64,000 nucleotides of DNA, from assembly GCA_040216765.1 (NCBI GenBank), contig JAVJON010000007.1:124001-188000 (forward strand), written 5' to 3'. A program made the position numbers and the translations under genes. The notes below the pieces were generated by a model. That model worked only from the letters and a program-made list of their open reading frames with translations, was not told the origin of the DNA and did no database searches. Shown here piece by piece: positions 25,467-33,498 of this stretch. Source of the stretch: Marinibaculum sp040216765. GTDB lineage: Bacteria > Pseudomonadota > Alphaproteobacteria > Ferrovibrionales > Ferrovibrionaceae. Positions within the stretch are counted from its first letter, which is position 1, and every line of letters begins with the position of its first letter.

Positions 25467-25543
25467 GGCCCCGTAGCTCAGTCGGATAGAGCAAGTGCCT
25501 TCTAAGCACTAGGTCGCTGGTTCGAATCCAGCCGGGGTCGCCA
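25467..25543 (+). tRNA. tRNA-Arg (anticodon TCT)
   Basis: Acceptor GGCCCCG pairs with CGGGGTC (one G-T); D arm GCTCAGTCGGATAGAGC; anticodon arm AGTGCCTTCTAAGCACT with loop CTTCTAA, anticodon TCT reading AGA/AGG; T arm CTGGTTCGAATCCAG; encoded CCA. Its 3' end is 25 bases from the convergent LEA-like gene's stop. Confidence 0.95.
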
Positions 25544-25568
25544 CTTCCTCCGCGTCGGCGAAGCGGTG

Positions 25569-25961
25569 TCAGTCCTTTGTGGCGTCCTGCACGGCTTCCT
25601 TGGTGGCGTCGTAGCCCTTTTCCGCCTTGTCTGCGGTCCAGGTGCCGGCATCCTTGGCGCCTTCGACGGTTTCCGCGGCGGCCTGGCCGCTCTTGTCGCG
25701 CACCCAGTTGCCGGCGTCATTGGCCGATTCCAGGCCGGACTTGGCGGCATCGCCGACCGCATTCCCGGCCGAATCCAGCGCATTCCCCGCAGAATTGGCG
25801 GCATCCTTGAGGAAGTCGGTCACCGGCTTGGCGGTCTCCGACTCCACCGGCTTCGTCGTGCCATTGTCGGCTGCCAGGGCCGGCGCTGCGACCGGCGCTG
25901 CGGCCAGCAGGGTCGACAGGGCCAGGACGGCAAGGCGGGACGTCGGGTTGCGGAACTGCAT
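25569..25961 (-). CDS. Exported LEA-like repeat protein, probably stress-induced
   Basis: 130 residues. A signal peptide (hydrophobic core about 9-27, cleavage after ALA) precedes a hydrophilic domain made of degenerate 11-residue-type repeats rich in Ala, Gly, Lys, Asp and Glu (units such as SAGNALDSAGNAV, AKSGLESANDAGNWV and TVEGAKDAGTWTADK), the amphipathic-helix pattern of LEA/apolipoprotein-like proteins that protect membranes or proteins on desiccation. ATG 25961 has GGAGATTGAG in front. A promoter matching the EcfG general-stress consensus (26052-26076) lies 90 bases upstream. Function is inferred from composition and promoter only. Confidence 0.75.
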   Translation of the reverse strand: MQFRNPTSRLAVLALSTLLAAAPVAAPALAADNGTTKPVESETAKPVTDFLKDAANSAGNALDSAGNAVGDAAKSGLESANDAGNWVRDKSGQAAAETVEGAKDAGTWTADKAEKGYDATKEAVQDATKD

Positions 25962-26051
25962 TCTCAATCTCCATCGTCTGGCCCGGGGTCATGCCGGACG
26001 GCCGTCCGGTCCTTCGCCGAACGGCTGGGCATGACCCGGGGCGGTGATCTC

Positions 26052-26076
26052 AACGCGGCACCGGGACGTTGGTTCC
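26052..26076 (-). promoter_or_regulatory. EcfG-type general stress response promoter
   Basis: On the minus strand GGAAC (26076-26072), a 16-base spacer and CGTT (26055-26052) match the alphaproteobacterial EcfG consensus GGAAC-N16/17-CGTT exactly. It points at the LEA-like gene starting at 25961, leaving a leader of roughly 80 bases. The EcfG regulators themselves (PhyR, NepR, EcfG) are not in this window. Confidence 0.65.
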
Positions 26077-26108
26077 CGGCAGGGAAGGCCCGATCGGGCC
26101 GCAGGCGC

Positions 26109-26237
26109 CTATGGCCCGTTCTGGTCGAGAAAGGTGAACCGATTGAACGATCCCGTGGGGTCGTCCACGGTCGTTTTGCAGCCGCACAGCGCCACCGCCA
26201 GCAGCAGCACGGCGGCAAGCCCGGTGATCGAATGCAT
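26109..26237 (-). CDS. Very small predicted lipoprotein
   Basis: 42 residues: MHSITGLAAVLLLAVALCGC, a hydrophobic signal with a terminal lipobox LCGC, followed by a short polar mature peptide ending in FTFLDQNGP. After lipid attachment only about 23 residues would remain, comparable to entericidin-like lipoproteins, though the sequence is not entericidin. GGAAAAGGG lies about nine bases before the ATG. It is upstream of, and on the same strand as, the LEA-like gene; the EcfG-type promoter lies between them. Short length makes this tentative. Confidence 0.5.
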   Translation of the reverse strand: MHSITGLAAVLLLAVALCGCKTTVDDPTGSFNRFTFLDQNGP

Positions 26238-26631
26238 GACGTCGAACCCTTTTCCGTTGCGGTGCCGGTCCATGGCATCCGACATGTGGGGGCCGGATGC
26301 AAGCGATGCGATACCCGCCGACCGTAGCAGCAGGACTCCGCCGGCGCAGACATGAATTCACGGAACCGTCACTTGAAATCGCCCTCATCCGGCCCGATAT
26401 TCAAGACGAACGCCGTGATGAGACTAAGGTAGCGGCGGCGGAACAGGCAGGCCTCGTCAGGGGTTCTGCCTGTTTTTGTTTGCGCCGGACCTGCGTGGCG
26501 CGGCGTTCTACCGCGGCCAGCGATGCTGCGCTGTATCTCGCCGGGTGTGTCGCGGTGCGCCTGGCCGACTCCCATTGCCCGTCGCTTCGGTCTAAAGTCG
26601 GAACGGGGACAACAGGCTGCGGTGGGGCAGG
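26238..26631. other. Intergenic region before the Crp/Fnr gene, no gene seen
   Basis: About 390 bases between the divergent small lipoprotein gene and the Crp/Fnr gene. Possible frames are interrupted or lack ribosome sites and recognisable domains. It should hold the promoters for both flanking genes; no specific element was identified. Confidence 0.4.
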
Positions 26632-27429
26632 GTGCGGCAGTCAGCAACGGGCGACGAATCGGAACAGGGGCGGCCGGCCCGGGATCTGCCCGGCGGACTG
26701 TCGGTGCCGGCGAACACCGCCGCGGCATCGGCCCGGTTGCGCAATGTCGCCGTCCTGCGCGACGTGCCGGACGACCTGTTGCAGCGGATGGCGATGTCCT
26801 GTGCCTGGCAGACCTACCGTGCCGGCGCGCTGGTCTTCGACCGCGACAGTTCCAGCCGCGATATCCTGTTCGTCGTCGAAGGCGCGGTCCAGGTGGTGAA
26901 CTATTCCGCCACCGGGCGTGAGATCGCCTATGCCGAGGTCGTCGCGGGCGGCTTCCTGGGCGAGATCTCGGCGATCGACGGAGAGCCCCGCTCGGCCACC
27001 GTCGTGGCGGTGCGGCCAAGCCTGATCGCCACCCTCCCGCCGGACCGGTTCGCCGAACTGCTGGAACGCCATCCCCCCATGGCCTGGCAGGTGATGCGCC
27101 GCCTCACACGCATCATCCGGACCTGCGACGAACGGATCATGGACCTGTCGACCCTGGGTGCCGTGGCCCGCGTGCAGCGGGAGATCCTGCGCCTGGCCCG
27201 GCCGGATCCGAACACCCCCGGCGCGGCGGTGATCCACCCGATCCCGACCCAGCAGCAGATTGCCGGCCATGCCTCGACCACCCGCGAGACGGTCGCCCGC
27301 ACCCTTGGCCACCTGCAGGCGGGCGGCTTCCTGCTGCGCAAGGGCCGGACCGTGACGATCCTCGACGTCGACCGCCTGACCCGCCTTACCGAGGATCTGT
27401 CGACCGCGGGCAGCGACAGCGCGCGCTGA
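26632..27429 (+). CDS. Crp/Fnr family transcriptional regulator
   Basis: 265 residues from a GTG start. A cyclic-nucleotide-binding fold (about 45-160) includes LRDVPDDLLQRMA, FDRDSSSRDILFVVEGAVQVV and GGFLGEISAIDGEPRSATVVA, a near-canonical phosphate-binding cassette (GEISAIDGEPRSAT), so cAMP or another nucleotide may bind. The C-terminal winged helix has PTQQQIAGHASTTRETVARTLGHL with ETVARTL as recognition helix. FNR-type iron-sulfur cysteines are absent. The first 35 residues are weakly conserved and the true start could be further in (for example GTG 26704). It is followed by the convergent EAL-CBS-GGDEF gene, with no regulatory target obvious next to it. Confidence 0.88.
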   Translation: MRQSATGDESEQGRPARDLPGGLSVPANTAAASARLRNVAVLRDVPDDLLQRMAMSCAWQTYRAGALVFDRDSSSRDILFVVEGAVQVVNYSATGREIAYAEVVAGGFLGEISAIDGEPRSATVVAVRPSLIATLPPDRFAELLERHPPMAWQVMRRLTRIIRTCDERIMDLSTLGAVARVQREILRLARPDPNTPGAAVIHPIPTQQQIAGHASTTRETVARTLGHLQAGGFLLRKGRTVTILDVDRLTRLTEDLSTAGSDSAR

Positions 27430-27468
27430 GCGGCAGCGGCGCTTTGCCAACGCGCTGCGCCAGGCGGA

Positions 27469-29283
27469 TCACGCCGCCTGGCTGACCGCGAGGCCGTCGG
27501 CGCTCAGCTTGGCCTTCTTCTTGATCTGGGCGATCTGCAGCATCACGGCGTCCGTGCCCAGCTTCTGCCGTCCGGCCGGCAGCACCAGCAGTCCGGCGGA
27601 ACAGCTCAGCAGGCCGAAACGGCGGCTTTCGCCGTCCCGGCCCACCCCCTGGAGTATCCCCGCCCGTCGTGTCGCCGGGTCGTAGAAACTCTCGACATCG
27701 TGGCGGAACTGGCCGGTCAGGTTGGCCACCGCCGCCAGCACCTGGTCTGGTGGCGTGTCCTCGAAGGCAGCGAAGAAGTCGTCGCCACCGATATGGCCGA
27801 GAAACACGCCGTCGCGTCGCAAAAGCTTCTGCATCAGATCGCCGAACAGCTGGATCGCGCGGTCGCCCTGCCGAAAGCCGTAGGTGTCGTTGAACGGCTT
27901 GAAATTGTCGAAGTCGAAATAGACCAGGACGAACGAGCTGTCTGTCGCGGCCATAGCGTCGCCGACATGATCCGAGATCGACTGGTTTCCCGGCAGGCGG
28001 GTCAGCGGGTTCTGGTCGCGGGCAGCGGCAAGGTTCTTCTCGTGCAGTGCCATCAGCAGCGCCGTCGAGGTCATGAAGCCGAGGTAGCGGCTCTGCTCGG
28101 CGATTAGCACGCCCGGGGCATCGGCATTGTGTGCGAACAGTTCCAGGATCTTCTCCAGCGGGGTATCGATCGAGGCGGTCGGCGCCGGCCTGACCAGGTC
28201 CCGCAGGCATTTTCCATAGGTCTTGTTGGCAAGCAGGTCGCGGCCATAGGGGGAATAGGCATAGGATTTCAGGTCGACATCGCGGATCACCCCGAGCGGC
28301 AGGCCGTCATCGTCGACCACGGGAAAGAGGCTCAGGTCCCGGTGCCGGCGGAAGGCATCGAAAACCGTCATCATGTCCATGTTCGCCGATAGCGGCGGCA
28401 ACCGCTCGACCTGCCCCCGCACCAGCCCCATATCGTCGGACTGCTTCCGCCTTTCCCTGCGGTTCAGCCGCTCCACCGTCGCGCAGCGCAGGGCGATCTG
28501 TGCGGGCTGGACGGTGGGCCGATGCAACAGGAAGCCCTGGCCCAGGTCGAAGCCCAGCAGGCGGCAGGCATGGAACTCCGCCGCCGTCTCCATGCCCTCG
28601 GCGATCATCTGGATGCCCAGGACATGCATCACGTCCACCAGGCGCGAGAGGAAAAGCTGCTTCCTCGGTGCCTCGGCGACCCCGGAGATGAAGTACCGGT
28701 CGATCTTCACATAGTCGGGCTGCTGTTCGTGAAGCAGCTTGAGGCGGGAATAGCCCTGCCCGAAATCGTCGAGCGCAAGCCGGCCGCCGGCCTTTTTCAG
28801 GCGACGGCAGACCTCGATCGTCCAATCGCCGGCGACGGCCTCCTGGCGCTCGGAGATTTCCAGGCAGAAGCGGTCGCGGGGCAGCCCATGGGCGTCGAGC
28901 TCCGCGACCAGCTGGTCCACAAGGTCCGCCTGCTCGGCCACAAGGCGGGCGTCGACATTCATGAACAGAATGCTGTTCTGGCCGGGCAGGGCCGCGAAGG
29001 CCAATAGCGCCTTGCGGCGCAGCAGGCGCTCCAGGTCGGGCAGCCAGCCGCGCGCATAGGCCAGGTCGAACAGCGCCGGGATCGAGGGTTGCCCCAGCCG
29101 CTCCACGCCCCGCAGGAGGGCTTCGAAGCCATGCGCGATGCCGGTGGTCATCTGCACCACCGACTGGAAGGCATAGACCGTCTCGGTTGCCACGGCTGAA
29201 AGGAACTGGTCGCGATCGGCAAAGCCGAAACCTCGGTACTCGGTCACGGAACGGCTGAGGACCCGCTCTTCCGCGTAGCGCAT
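27469..29283 (-). CDS. EAL-CBS-GGDEF c-di-GMP signalling protein
   Basis: 604 residues with an unusual order: EAL phosphodiesterase first (about 40-265), then two CBS motifs (about 295-415), then GGDEF (about 425-590). EAL catalytic residues look intact: FEALLRG (E54), NVD in FMNVDAR, LEISE, LDDFGQGYS (171-179), KIDRYFI, AEGMET and GQGFLLHRP. The GGDEF loop is GGDDF (499-503) after FDFDNFKPFNDTYGFRQGD. The CBS pair may bind adenine nucleotides and tune the enzymes (family knowledge). No membrane helices. It is divergent from the ABC importer operon across a 237-base gap. Net direction (synthesis or breakdown) cannot be read from sequence. Confidence 0.92.
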   Translation of the reverse strand: MRYAEERVLSRSVTEYRGFGFADRDQFLSAVATETVYAFQSVVQMTTGIAHGFEALLRGVERLGQPSIPALFDLAYARGWLPDLERLLRRKALLAFAALPGQNSILFMNVDARLVAEQADLVDQLVAELDAHGLPRDRFCLEISERQEAVAGDWTIEVCRRLKKAGGRLALDDFGQGYSRLKLLHEQQPDYVKIDRYFISGVAEAPRKQLFLSRLVDVMHVLGIQMIAEGMETAAEFHACRLLGFDLGQGFLLHRPTVQPAQIALRCATVERLNRRERRKQSDDMGLVRGQVERLPPLSANMDMMTVFDAFRRHRDLSLFPVVDDDGLPLGVIRDVDLKSYAYSPYGRDLLANKTYGKCLRDLVRPAPTASIDTPLEKILELFAHNADAPGVLIAEQSRYLGFMTSTALLMALHEKNLAAARDQNPLTRLPGNQSISDHVGDAMAATDSSFVLVYFDFDNFKPFNDTYGFRQGDRAIQLFGDLMQKLLRRDGVFLGHIGGDDFFAAFEDTPPDQVLAAVANLTGQFRHDVESFYDPATRRAGILQGVGRDGESRRFGLLSCSAGLLVLPAGRQKLGTDAVMLQIAQIKKKAKLSADGLAVSQAA

Positions 29284-29520
29284 CTTGGATTTCCTGCGAC
29301 TGACAAACGATGTCCGCAGGGTCGGCCGGCGGCGGTTAACCGCTTGTGAACAGGGTGTGATCGTTTGATGAAGATCGCCGTTGCTGCGCAGGGCCGGCTT
29401 TGCGGGAGGCGCGCCGGCTCGGTGGCAAATCGCTGTCGTGGCCGTCATACTGCCGCCCTCGGCCGCGCGGGTCAGGGGCTGGCGTCCCTGCCGTGCCGGC
29501 GCTGGACCTTGGAGGAAAGA

Positions 29521-30744
29521 ATGCGTTTCCGGACCCCGCTGACCGCCCTGTCCGCCGGTGCGGTCGCGATGCTCGGGCTGGCTGTCCTGGGCATTGCCGC
29601 CGATGGCGCGCTGGCGCAGGACAAGACGCCGATCAAGATCGCGCTGGTGCAGGGCACCAGCGGCTCGCCGCTGGAGGTGTTCTCGCGGCAGAGCCAGGAC
29701 GGCTTCAGGCTCGGCGTGGAATATGCGACCGGCGGCAGCAACATGGTGCTGGACCGGCCGATCGAGATCATCACCAAGGACACGCAGTTCAAGCCCGATG
29801 TCGCCCGCGCCGTCCTGGCGGAAGCCTATGGCGAGGACGAGGTCGTGCTGGCCGTCGGCGGCACCTCGTCCGGCGTGACCATGGCGATGCTGCCCGTCGC
29901 CGCGGAGTACGAGAGGATCCTGCTGGTGGAGCCCGCGGTGGCCGACAGCCTGACCGGGCCGGATGCCAGCAAGTACATCTTCAAGACCTCGCGCAATTCC
30001 TCGATGGACATGCAGGCCCAGGCCCTGGCGCTGAAGCCGGGCGCGGACCTGAATGTCGCCACCCTGGCGGAGGATTATGCCTTCGGCCGCGACGGCATCG
30101 CGGCCTTCAAGAAGGCGCTGGAGGGCACCGGCGCGACTTTGGTGCACGAGGAATATGTGCCGCTGAAGACCACCGACTATACCGCGCCGGGCCAGCGCCT
30201 GCTGGATGCGCTGAAGGACAAGCCGGGCCGCAAGGTGATCCTGATCTACGTTGCCGGCTCCGGCGACCCGATGGGCAAGCTGAAGGGCATGGCGCCGGAG
30301 CGCTTCGACATCGAGCTGTCGACCGGCGGCCATATCCTGCCGGTGCTGCCCACCTACAAGCGGGTCCCCGGCATGGAAGGCGCGATCTACTACTATTATG
30401 AGGCGCCGAAGAACGCGGTGAACGACTGGCTGGTCAAGACCCACCAGGAGCGTTTCGACTCGCCGCCGGACTTCTTCACCGCCGGCGGCATGGCCGCGGG
30501 CGTCGCCGTCGTCGAGGCGCTGAAGAAGGCCGGCACCACCGATACCGATGCCCTGATCGCCGCGATGGAAGGGATGTCCTTCGAGACCCCGAAGGGCACG
30601 ATGACCTTCCGGCCGGAGGATCACCAGGCGATGCAGTCGATGTACCACTTCAAGATCAAGGTCGACCCGGATGTCGCCTGGGCGATCCCGGAACTGGTGC
30701 GGGAGATCAAGCCGGACGAGATGAGCATTCCGGTCAACAAGTGA
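29521..30744 (+). CDS. Branched-chain-type ABC transporter substrate-binding protein
   Basis: 407 residues. A signal peptide (cleavage after ALA near residue 33) precedes a periplasmic type I binding protein of the LivJ/HAAT group, with IKIALVQGTSGSPLEVFS, a QDGFRLGVEYATGG helix, AVGGTSSGVTMAMLPVAAEY, LAEDYAFGRDGIAAFKKALE and AMEGMSFETPKGTMTFRPED. ATG 29521 has GGAGGAAAG upstream. It is the first gene of a five-gene importer plus methyltransferase operon. Ligands in this group include branched-chain amino acids, amides, urea and aromatic acids; which one applies here is unknown. Confidence 0.93.
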   Translation: MRFRTPLTALSAGAVAMLGLAVLGIAADGALAQDKTPIKIALVQGTSGSPLEVFSRQSQDGFRLGVEYATGGSNMVLDRPIEIITKDTQFKPDVARAVLAEAYGEDEVVLAVGGTSSGVTMAMLPVAAEYERILLVEPAVADSLTGPDASKYIFKTSRNSSMDMQAQALALKPGADLNVATLAEDYAFGRDGIAAFKKALEGTGATLVHEEYVPLKTTDYTAPGQRLLDALKDKPGRKVILIYVAGSGDPMGKLKGMAPERFDIELSTGGHILPVLPTYKRVPGMEGAIYYYYEAPKNAVNDWLVKTHQERFDSPPDFFTAGGMAAGVAVVEALKKAGTTDTDALIAAMEGMSFETPKGTMTFRPEDHQAMQSMYHFKIKVDPDVAWAIPELVREIKPDEMSIPVNK

Positions 30745-30817
30745 CCGGCTGAAACCGCAGGCAAGGGATGGCCGGCTTCCTGCCCAGCAAAGGCGGGGAG
30801 CCGGCAGCCGCCCAGAG

Positions 30818-31609
30818 ATGACAGCCCCCATCCCGGTCCTGGAAACCCGGGACCTGACCATCCGCTTCGGCGGCCATGTCGCGGTCTCGCGGGTCAGCTG
30901 CGCCTTCCAGGCCGGCAGCCTGACGGCCATTGTCGGCCCCAACGGCGCCGGCAAGACGACCTATTTCAACCTGATCTCCGGCCAGCTGCGGCAGAGCGCG
31001 GGCCGGGTCTACCTGTTCGGCGAGGATATTTCCGGCCAGCCGGCCTCGCGCCGGGCGCGGGGCGGCATCGGCCGCGCGTTCCAGCTGACCAACCTGTTCC
31101 CCAACCTGTTCGTGCTGGAGAATGTCCGCCTGGCGGTGCAGGCGCGCCGGCGCGCCGGCTTCGACCTCTGGTCGGTGGCCAACCGCCATCGCGCCCTGAT
31201 CGAGCAGGCCGAACGGCTGCTCGACCAGGTGGCCCTGCTGGGCCAGGCCTATGCACGCGTCTCCGCCCTGTCGCATGGCGACCAGCGCAAGCTGGAAGTG
31301 GCCCTGCTGATGGCCCTGGAGCCGGAAGTCTTCATGTTCGACGAACCGACGGCAGGCATGAGCGCCGAGGATGCCCCGGTGATCCTGGACCTGATCCACG
31401 GGATCAAGGCGCGCGGCGACAAGACGATCCTGCTGGTCGAGCACAAGATGAACGTGGTGCATGCCCTGGCGGACCGCATCGTGGTGCTGCACAACGGCGA
31501 GAAGGTCGCCGATGGCGAACCGGCCGCGGTGATGGGCCTGCCGGTGGTGCAGGAAGCCTATCTTGGGATCGCGCCCGGTACCCCGGCCGCGGGCGGCAGC
31601 GCCCGATGA
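30818..31609 (+). CDS. ABC transporter ATP-binding protein, LivG type
   Basis: 263 residues, one of two ATPases of the importer. Walker A GPNGAGKTT, the ABC signature ALSHGDQRKLE, Walker B VFMFDEPTAGMS and the H-loop LLVEHKMNVV are present, with the LivG-type insert around LTNLFPNLFVLENVRLAVQ. It lies 73 bases after the binding-protein gene; its TGA overlaps the next ATG (ATGA), implying coupled translation with the LivF-type partner. Confidence 0.94.
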   Translation: MTAPIPVLETRDLTIRFGGHVAVSRVSCAFQAGSLTAIVGPNGAGKTTYFNLISGQLRQSAGRVYLFGEDISGQPASRRARGGIGRAFQLTNLFPNLFVLENVRLAVQARRRAGFDLWSVANRHRALIEQAERLLDQVALLGQAYARVSALSHGDQRKLEVALLMALEPEVFMFDEPTAGMSAEDAPVILDLIHGIKARGDKTILLVEHKMNVVHALADRIVVLHNGEKVADGEPAAVMGLPVVQEAYLGIAPGTPAAGGSAR

Positions 31610-32334
31610 CGGGCGCGCCGCTGCTGAGCCTCGCCGGGGTGCATACCCATATCGGCCAGTACCACATCCTGCAGGGCATCGACCTGGAGGTGCCGCGCGG
31701 CGGCCTGACGGTCCTGCTGGGGCGCAACGGCGCGGGCAAGACGACGACCCTGAAGACCGTCATGGGGCTGCTGCAGCCCTCGCAGGGGCAGGTGCTGTTC
31801 CGCGGCGAGGCGATCGGCGGCCGCAGCACCCATGCGATCGCCCGCGGCGGCATTGCCTATGTGCCGGAGGATATGGGCATCTTCGCCGGACTGACGGTGA
31901 AGGAGAACCTGGTCCTGGCGGCCCGCTCCGGGCCGTTCGATCCGGCCCGCCTGGACTGGCTGGTCACCCTGTTCCCGCCGTTGCGCAAGTTCTGGGAGGC
32001 GCCGGCCGGCGTCCTGTCGGGGGGGCAGAAGCAGATGCTGTCGATCGCACGGGCAATGATCGAGCCGCGCGAGCTGCTGCTGGTGGACGAGCCGACAAAG
32101 GGGCTCGCGCCGGCCATCATCACCGCCATGATCGACGCCTTCCGCGAGTTGAAGCGCTCCGAGACGACGGTGCTGCTGGTGGAGCAGAATTTCCTGTTCG
32201 CCAGTTCGCTGGGCGATACCGTGGCGGTGGTCGACGACGGGCGCACCGTGCATCGCGGTACGATGGCCGACCTCGTCGCCGACACCGCCCTGCAGGAACG
32301 CCTGCTGGGGCTGAGCCTGGAGGGGCATGGCTGA
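31606..32334 (+). CDS. ABC transporter ATP-binding protein, LivF type
   Basis: 242 residues, second ATPase of the importer. Walker A GRNGAGKTT, the LivF-type IAYVPEDMGIF segment, ABC signature LSGGQKQML, Walker B LLLVDEPTKGLAP and VLLVEQNF are visible. It heterodimerises with the LivG-type subunit on the cytoplasmic face. Start ATG 31606 overlaps the previous stop by four bases. A REP-like hairpin lies between its stop and the first permease gene. Confidence 0.94.
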   Translation: MTGAPLLSLAGVHTHIGQYHILQGIDLEVPRGGLTVLLGRNGAGKTTTLKTVMGLLQPSQGQVLFRGEAIGGRSTHAIARGGIAYVPEDMGIFAGLTVKENLVLAARSGPFDPARLDWLVTLFPPLRKFWEAPAGVLSGGQKQMLSIARAMIEPRELLLVDEPTKGLAPAIITAMIDAFRELKRSETTVLLVEQNFLFASSLGDTVAVVDDGRTVHRGTMADLVADTALQERLLGLSLEGHG

Positions 32335-32354
32335 TGCATCGGCCCCTCCCAAAC

Positions 32355-32388
32355 CGTCATCCTCGGCCCCCGAGCCGAGGATCCATTC
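32355..32388. repeat. REP-like palindromic element inside the importer operon
   Basis: CGTCAT followed by stem CCTCGGC (32361-32367), a six-base loop and GCCGAGG (32374-32380), then ATCCATTC. The flanks CGTCAT...ATCCAT match the elements at 38836-38863 and 38957-38980, indicating one dispersed repeat family. It sits in the 118-base gap between the second ATPase and first permease genes and could influence mRNA stability within the operon. Confidence 0.6.
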
Positions 32389-32452
32389 CGCAAGCTTCGG
32401 GCGGCTTCACTGCCGGCGGGGCACCGGGCGCGACAGCAACGGGGAGGGGCGC

Positions 32453-33490
32453 ATGACCGACGCCGGAACGGGCGGGGAAGCGGCGGCCGGCCTGCCGCCC
32501 CGGCGTCTGCGCGACCTGGTGGATGCCTGGTTGCCGCCGCTGCTGGTGCCGCTGGTCGTGGTCCTGGGCCTGCCCTTCATCGGCGGGCTGCCGCAATGGC
32601 TGACCCTGACCCTGGCGGGCCTGTCCATGGGGATGATGATCTTCCTGATGGCCGCCGGGCTGAGCCTGGTGTTCGGCCTGATGGACGTGCTGAACTTCGG
32701 CCATGGCGCCTTCATCACCTTCGGCGCCTTCATCGCGGCCTCCGTCCTGGTGCCGCTGAACGCCTGGGTGACGGCGGAGTCCTGGGGCCTGAACCTGCTG
32801 GCGGTGCTGATCGCGGTGGGGGCCGCGGTGCTGTTCGGCCTGGTCGTCGGCTTCCTGTTCGAGCGGGTGGTGATCCGACCGGTCTATGGCCAGCACCTGA
32901 AGCAGATCCTGATCACGATGGGTGCGCTGATCGTGGCGGAGCAGCTGGTGCCGGTGATCTGGGGCGCCCTGCCGGTCAGCGTGCCGATGCCGCGGGCCTT
33001 CGCCGGCACCGTGATCGTGGGCGAGGCGACCCTGGAGCGCTATCGCCTGCTGGCGGTGGCCGTGGGCATCGCGGTCTACCTGGCCACCTACCTGACCCTG
33101 ACGCGGACCCGCATCGGCCTGATCATCCGGGCCGGGGTGGAGAACCGCGAGATGGTGGAGGCGCTGGGCTACCGTGTGACGGCGGTCTTCATCGCGGTCT
33201 TCGTCGCCGGCTCGGCCCTTGCCGCGGTGGGCGGCGTGATGTGGGGCCTGTACCGGGAGATCATCACCGCCTCGATCGGCAACGAGGTGATGATCCTGGT
33301 CTTCATCGTCGTGATCATCGGCGGGCTAGGGTCGCTGCGCGGCTCGCTGGTCGGCGCCCTGCTGGTCGGCCTGGTCAGCAACTACACGGCCTTCCTGCTG
33401 CCGAAGCTGGCCCTGGGCTCCACCCTGCTGCTGATGGTGCTGATCCTGCTGTGGCGGCCGACCGGCCTGTACTCCGCGACGAAGACCTGA
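32453..33490 (+). CDS. Branched-chain-type ABC transporter permease, LivH type
   Basis: 345 residues with about eight membrane helices. LivH signatures include SLVFGLMDVLNFGHGAFITFGAF in two parts, FLFERVVIRPVYG, and the coupling-helix region RAGVENREMVEALGYRV. A 40-residue cytoplasmic N-terminus precedes the first helix. ATG 32453 has GGGGAGGGG upstream. It pairs with the LivM-type permease encoded eight bases downstream to form the translocation pore. Confidence 0.93.
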   Translation: MTDAGTGGEAAAGLPPRRLRDLVDAWLPPLLVPLVVVLGLPFIGGLPQWLTLTLAGLSMGMMIFLMAAGLSLVFGLMDVLNFGHGAFITFGAFIAASVLVPLNAWVTAESWGLNLLAVLIAVGAAVLFGLVVGFLFERVVIRPVYGQHLKQILITMGALIVAEQLVPVIWGALPVSVPMPRAFAGTVIVGEATLERYRLLAVAVGIAVYLATYLTLTRTRIGLIIRAGVENREMVEALGYRVTAVFIAVFVAGSALAAVGGVMWGLYREIITASIGNEVMILVFIVVIIGGLGSLRGSLVGALLVGLVSNYTAFLLPKLALGSTLLLMVLILLWRPTGLYSATKT

Positions 33491-33498
33491 GCCCGGCC

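Noticed and set aside
26297..26899. Plus-strand frame overlapping the Crp/Fnr gene start
   Set aside because: Different frame from the regulator, no ribosome site, irregular Arg/Cys-rich product.
27469..30954. Single very long minus-strand frame of 1161 codons
   Set aside because: The first 550 codons are antisense to the binding-protein gene. The real gene begins at ATG 29283, where the EAL protein N-terminus appears.
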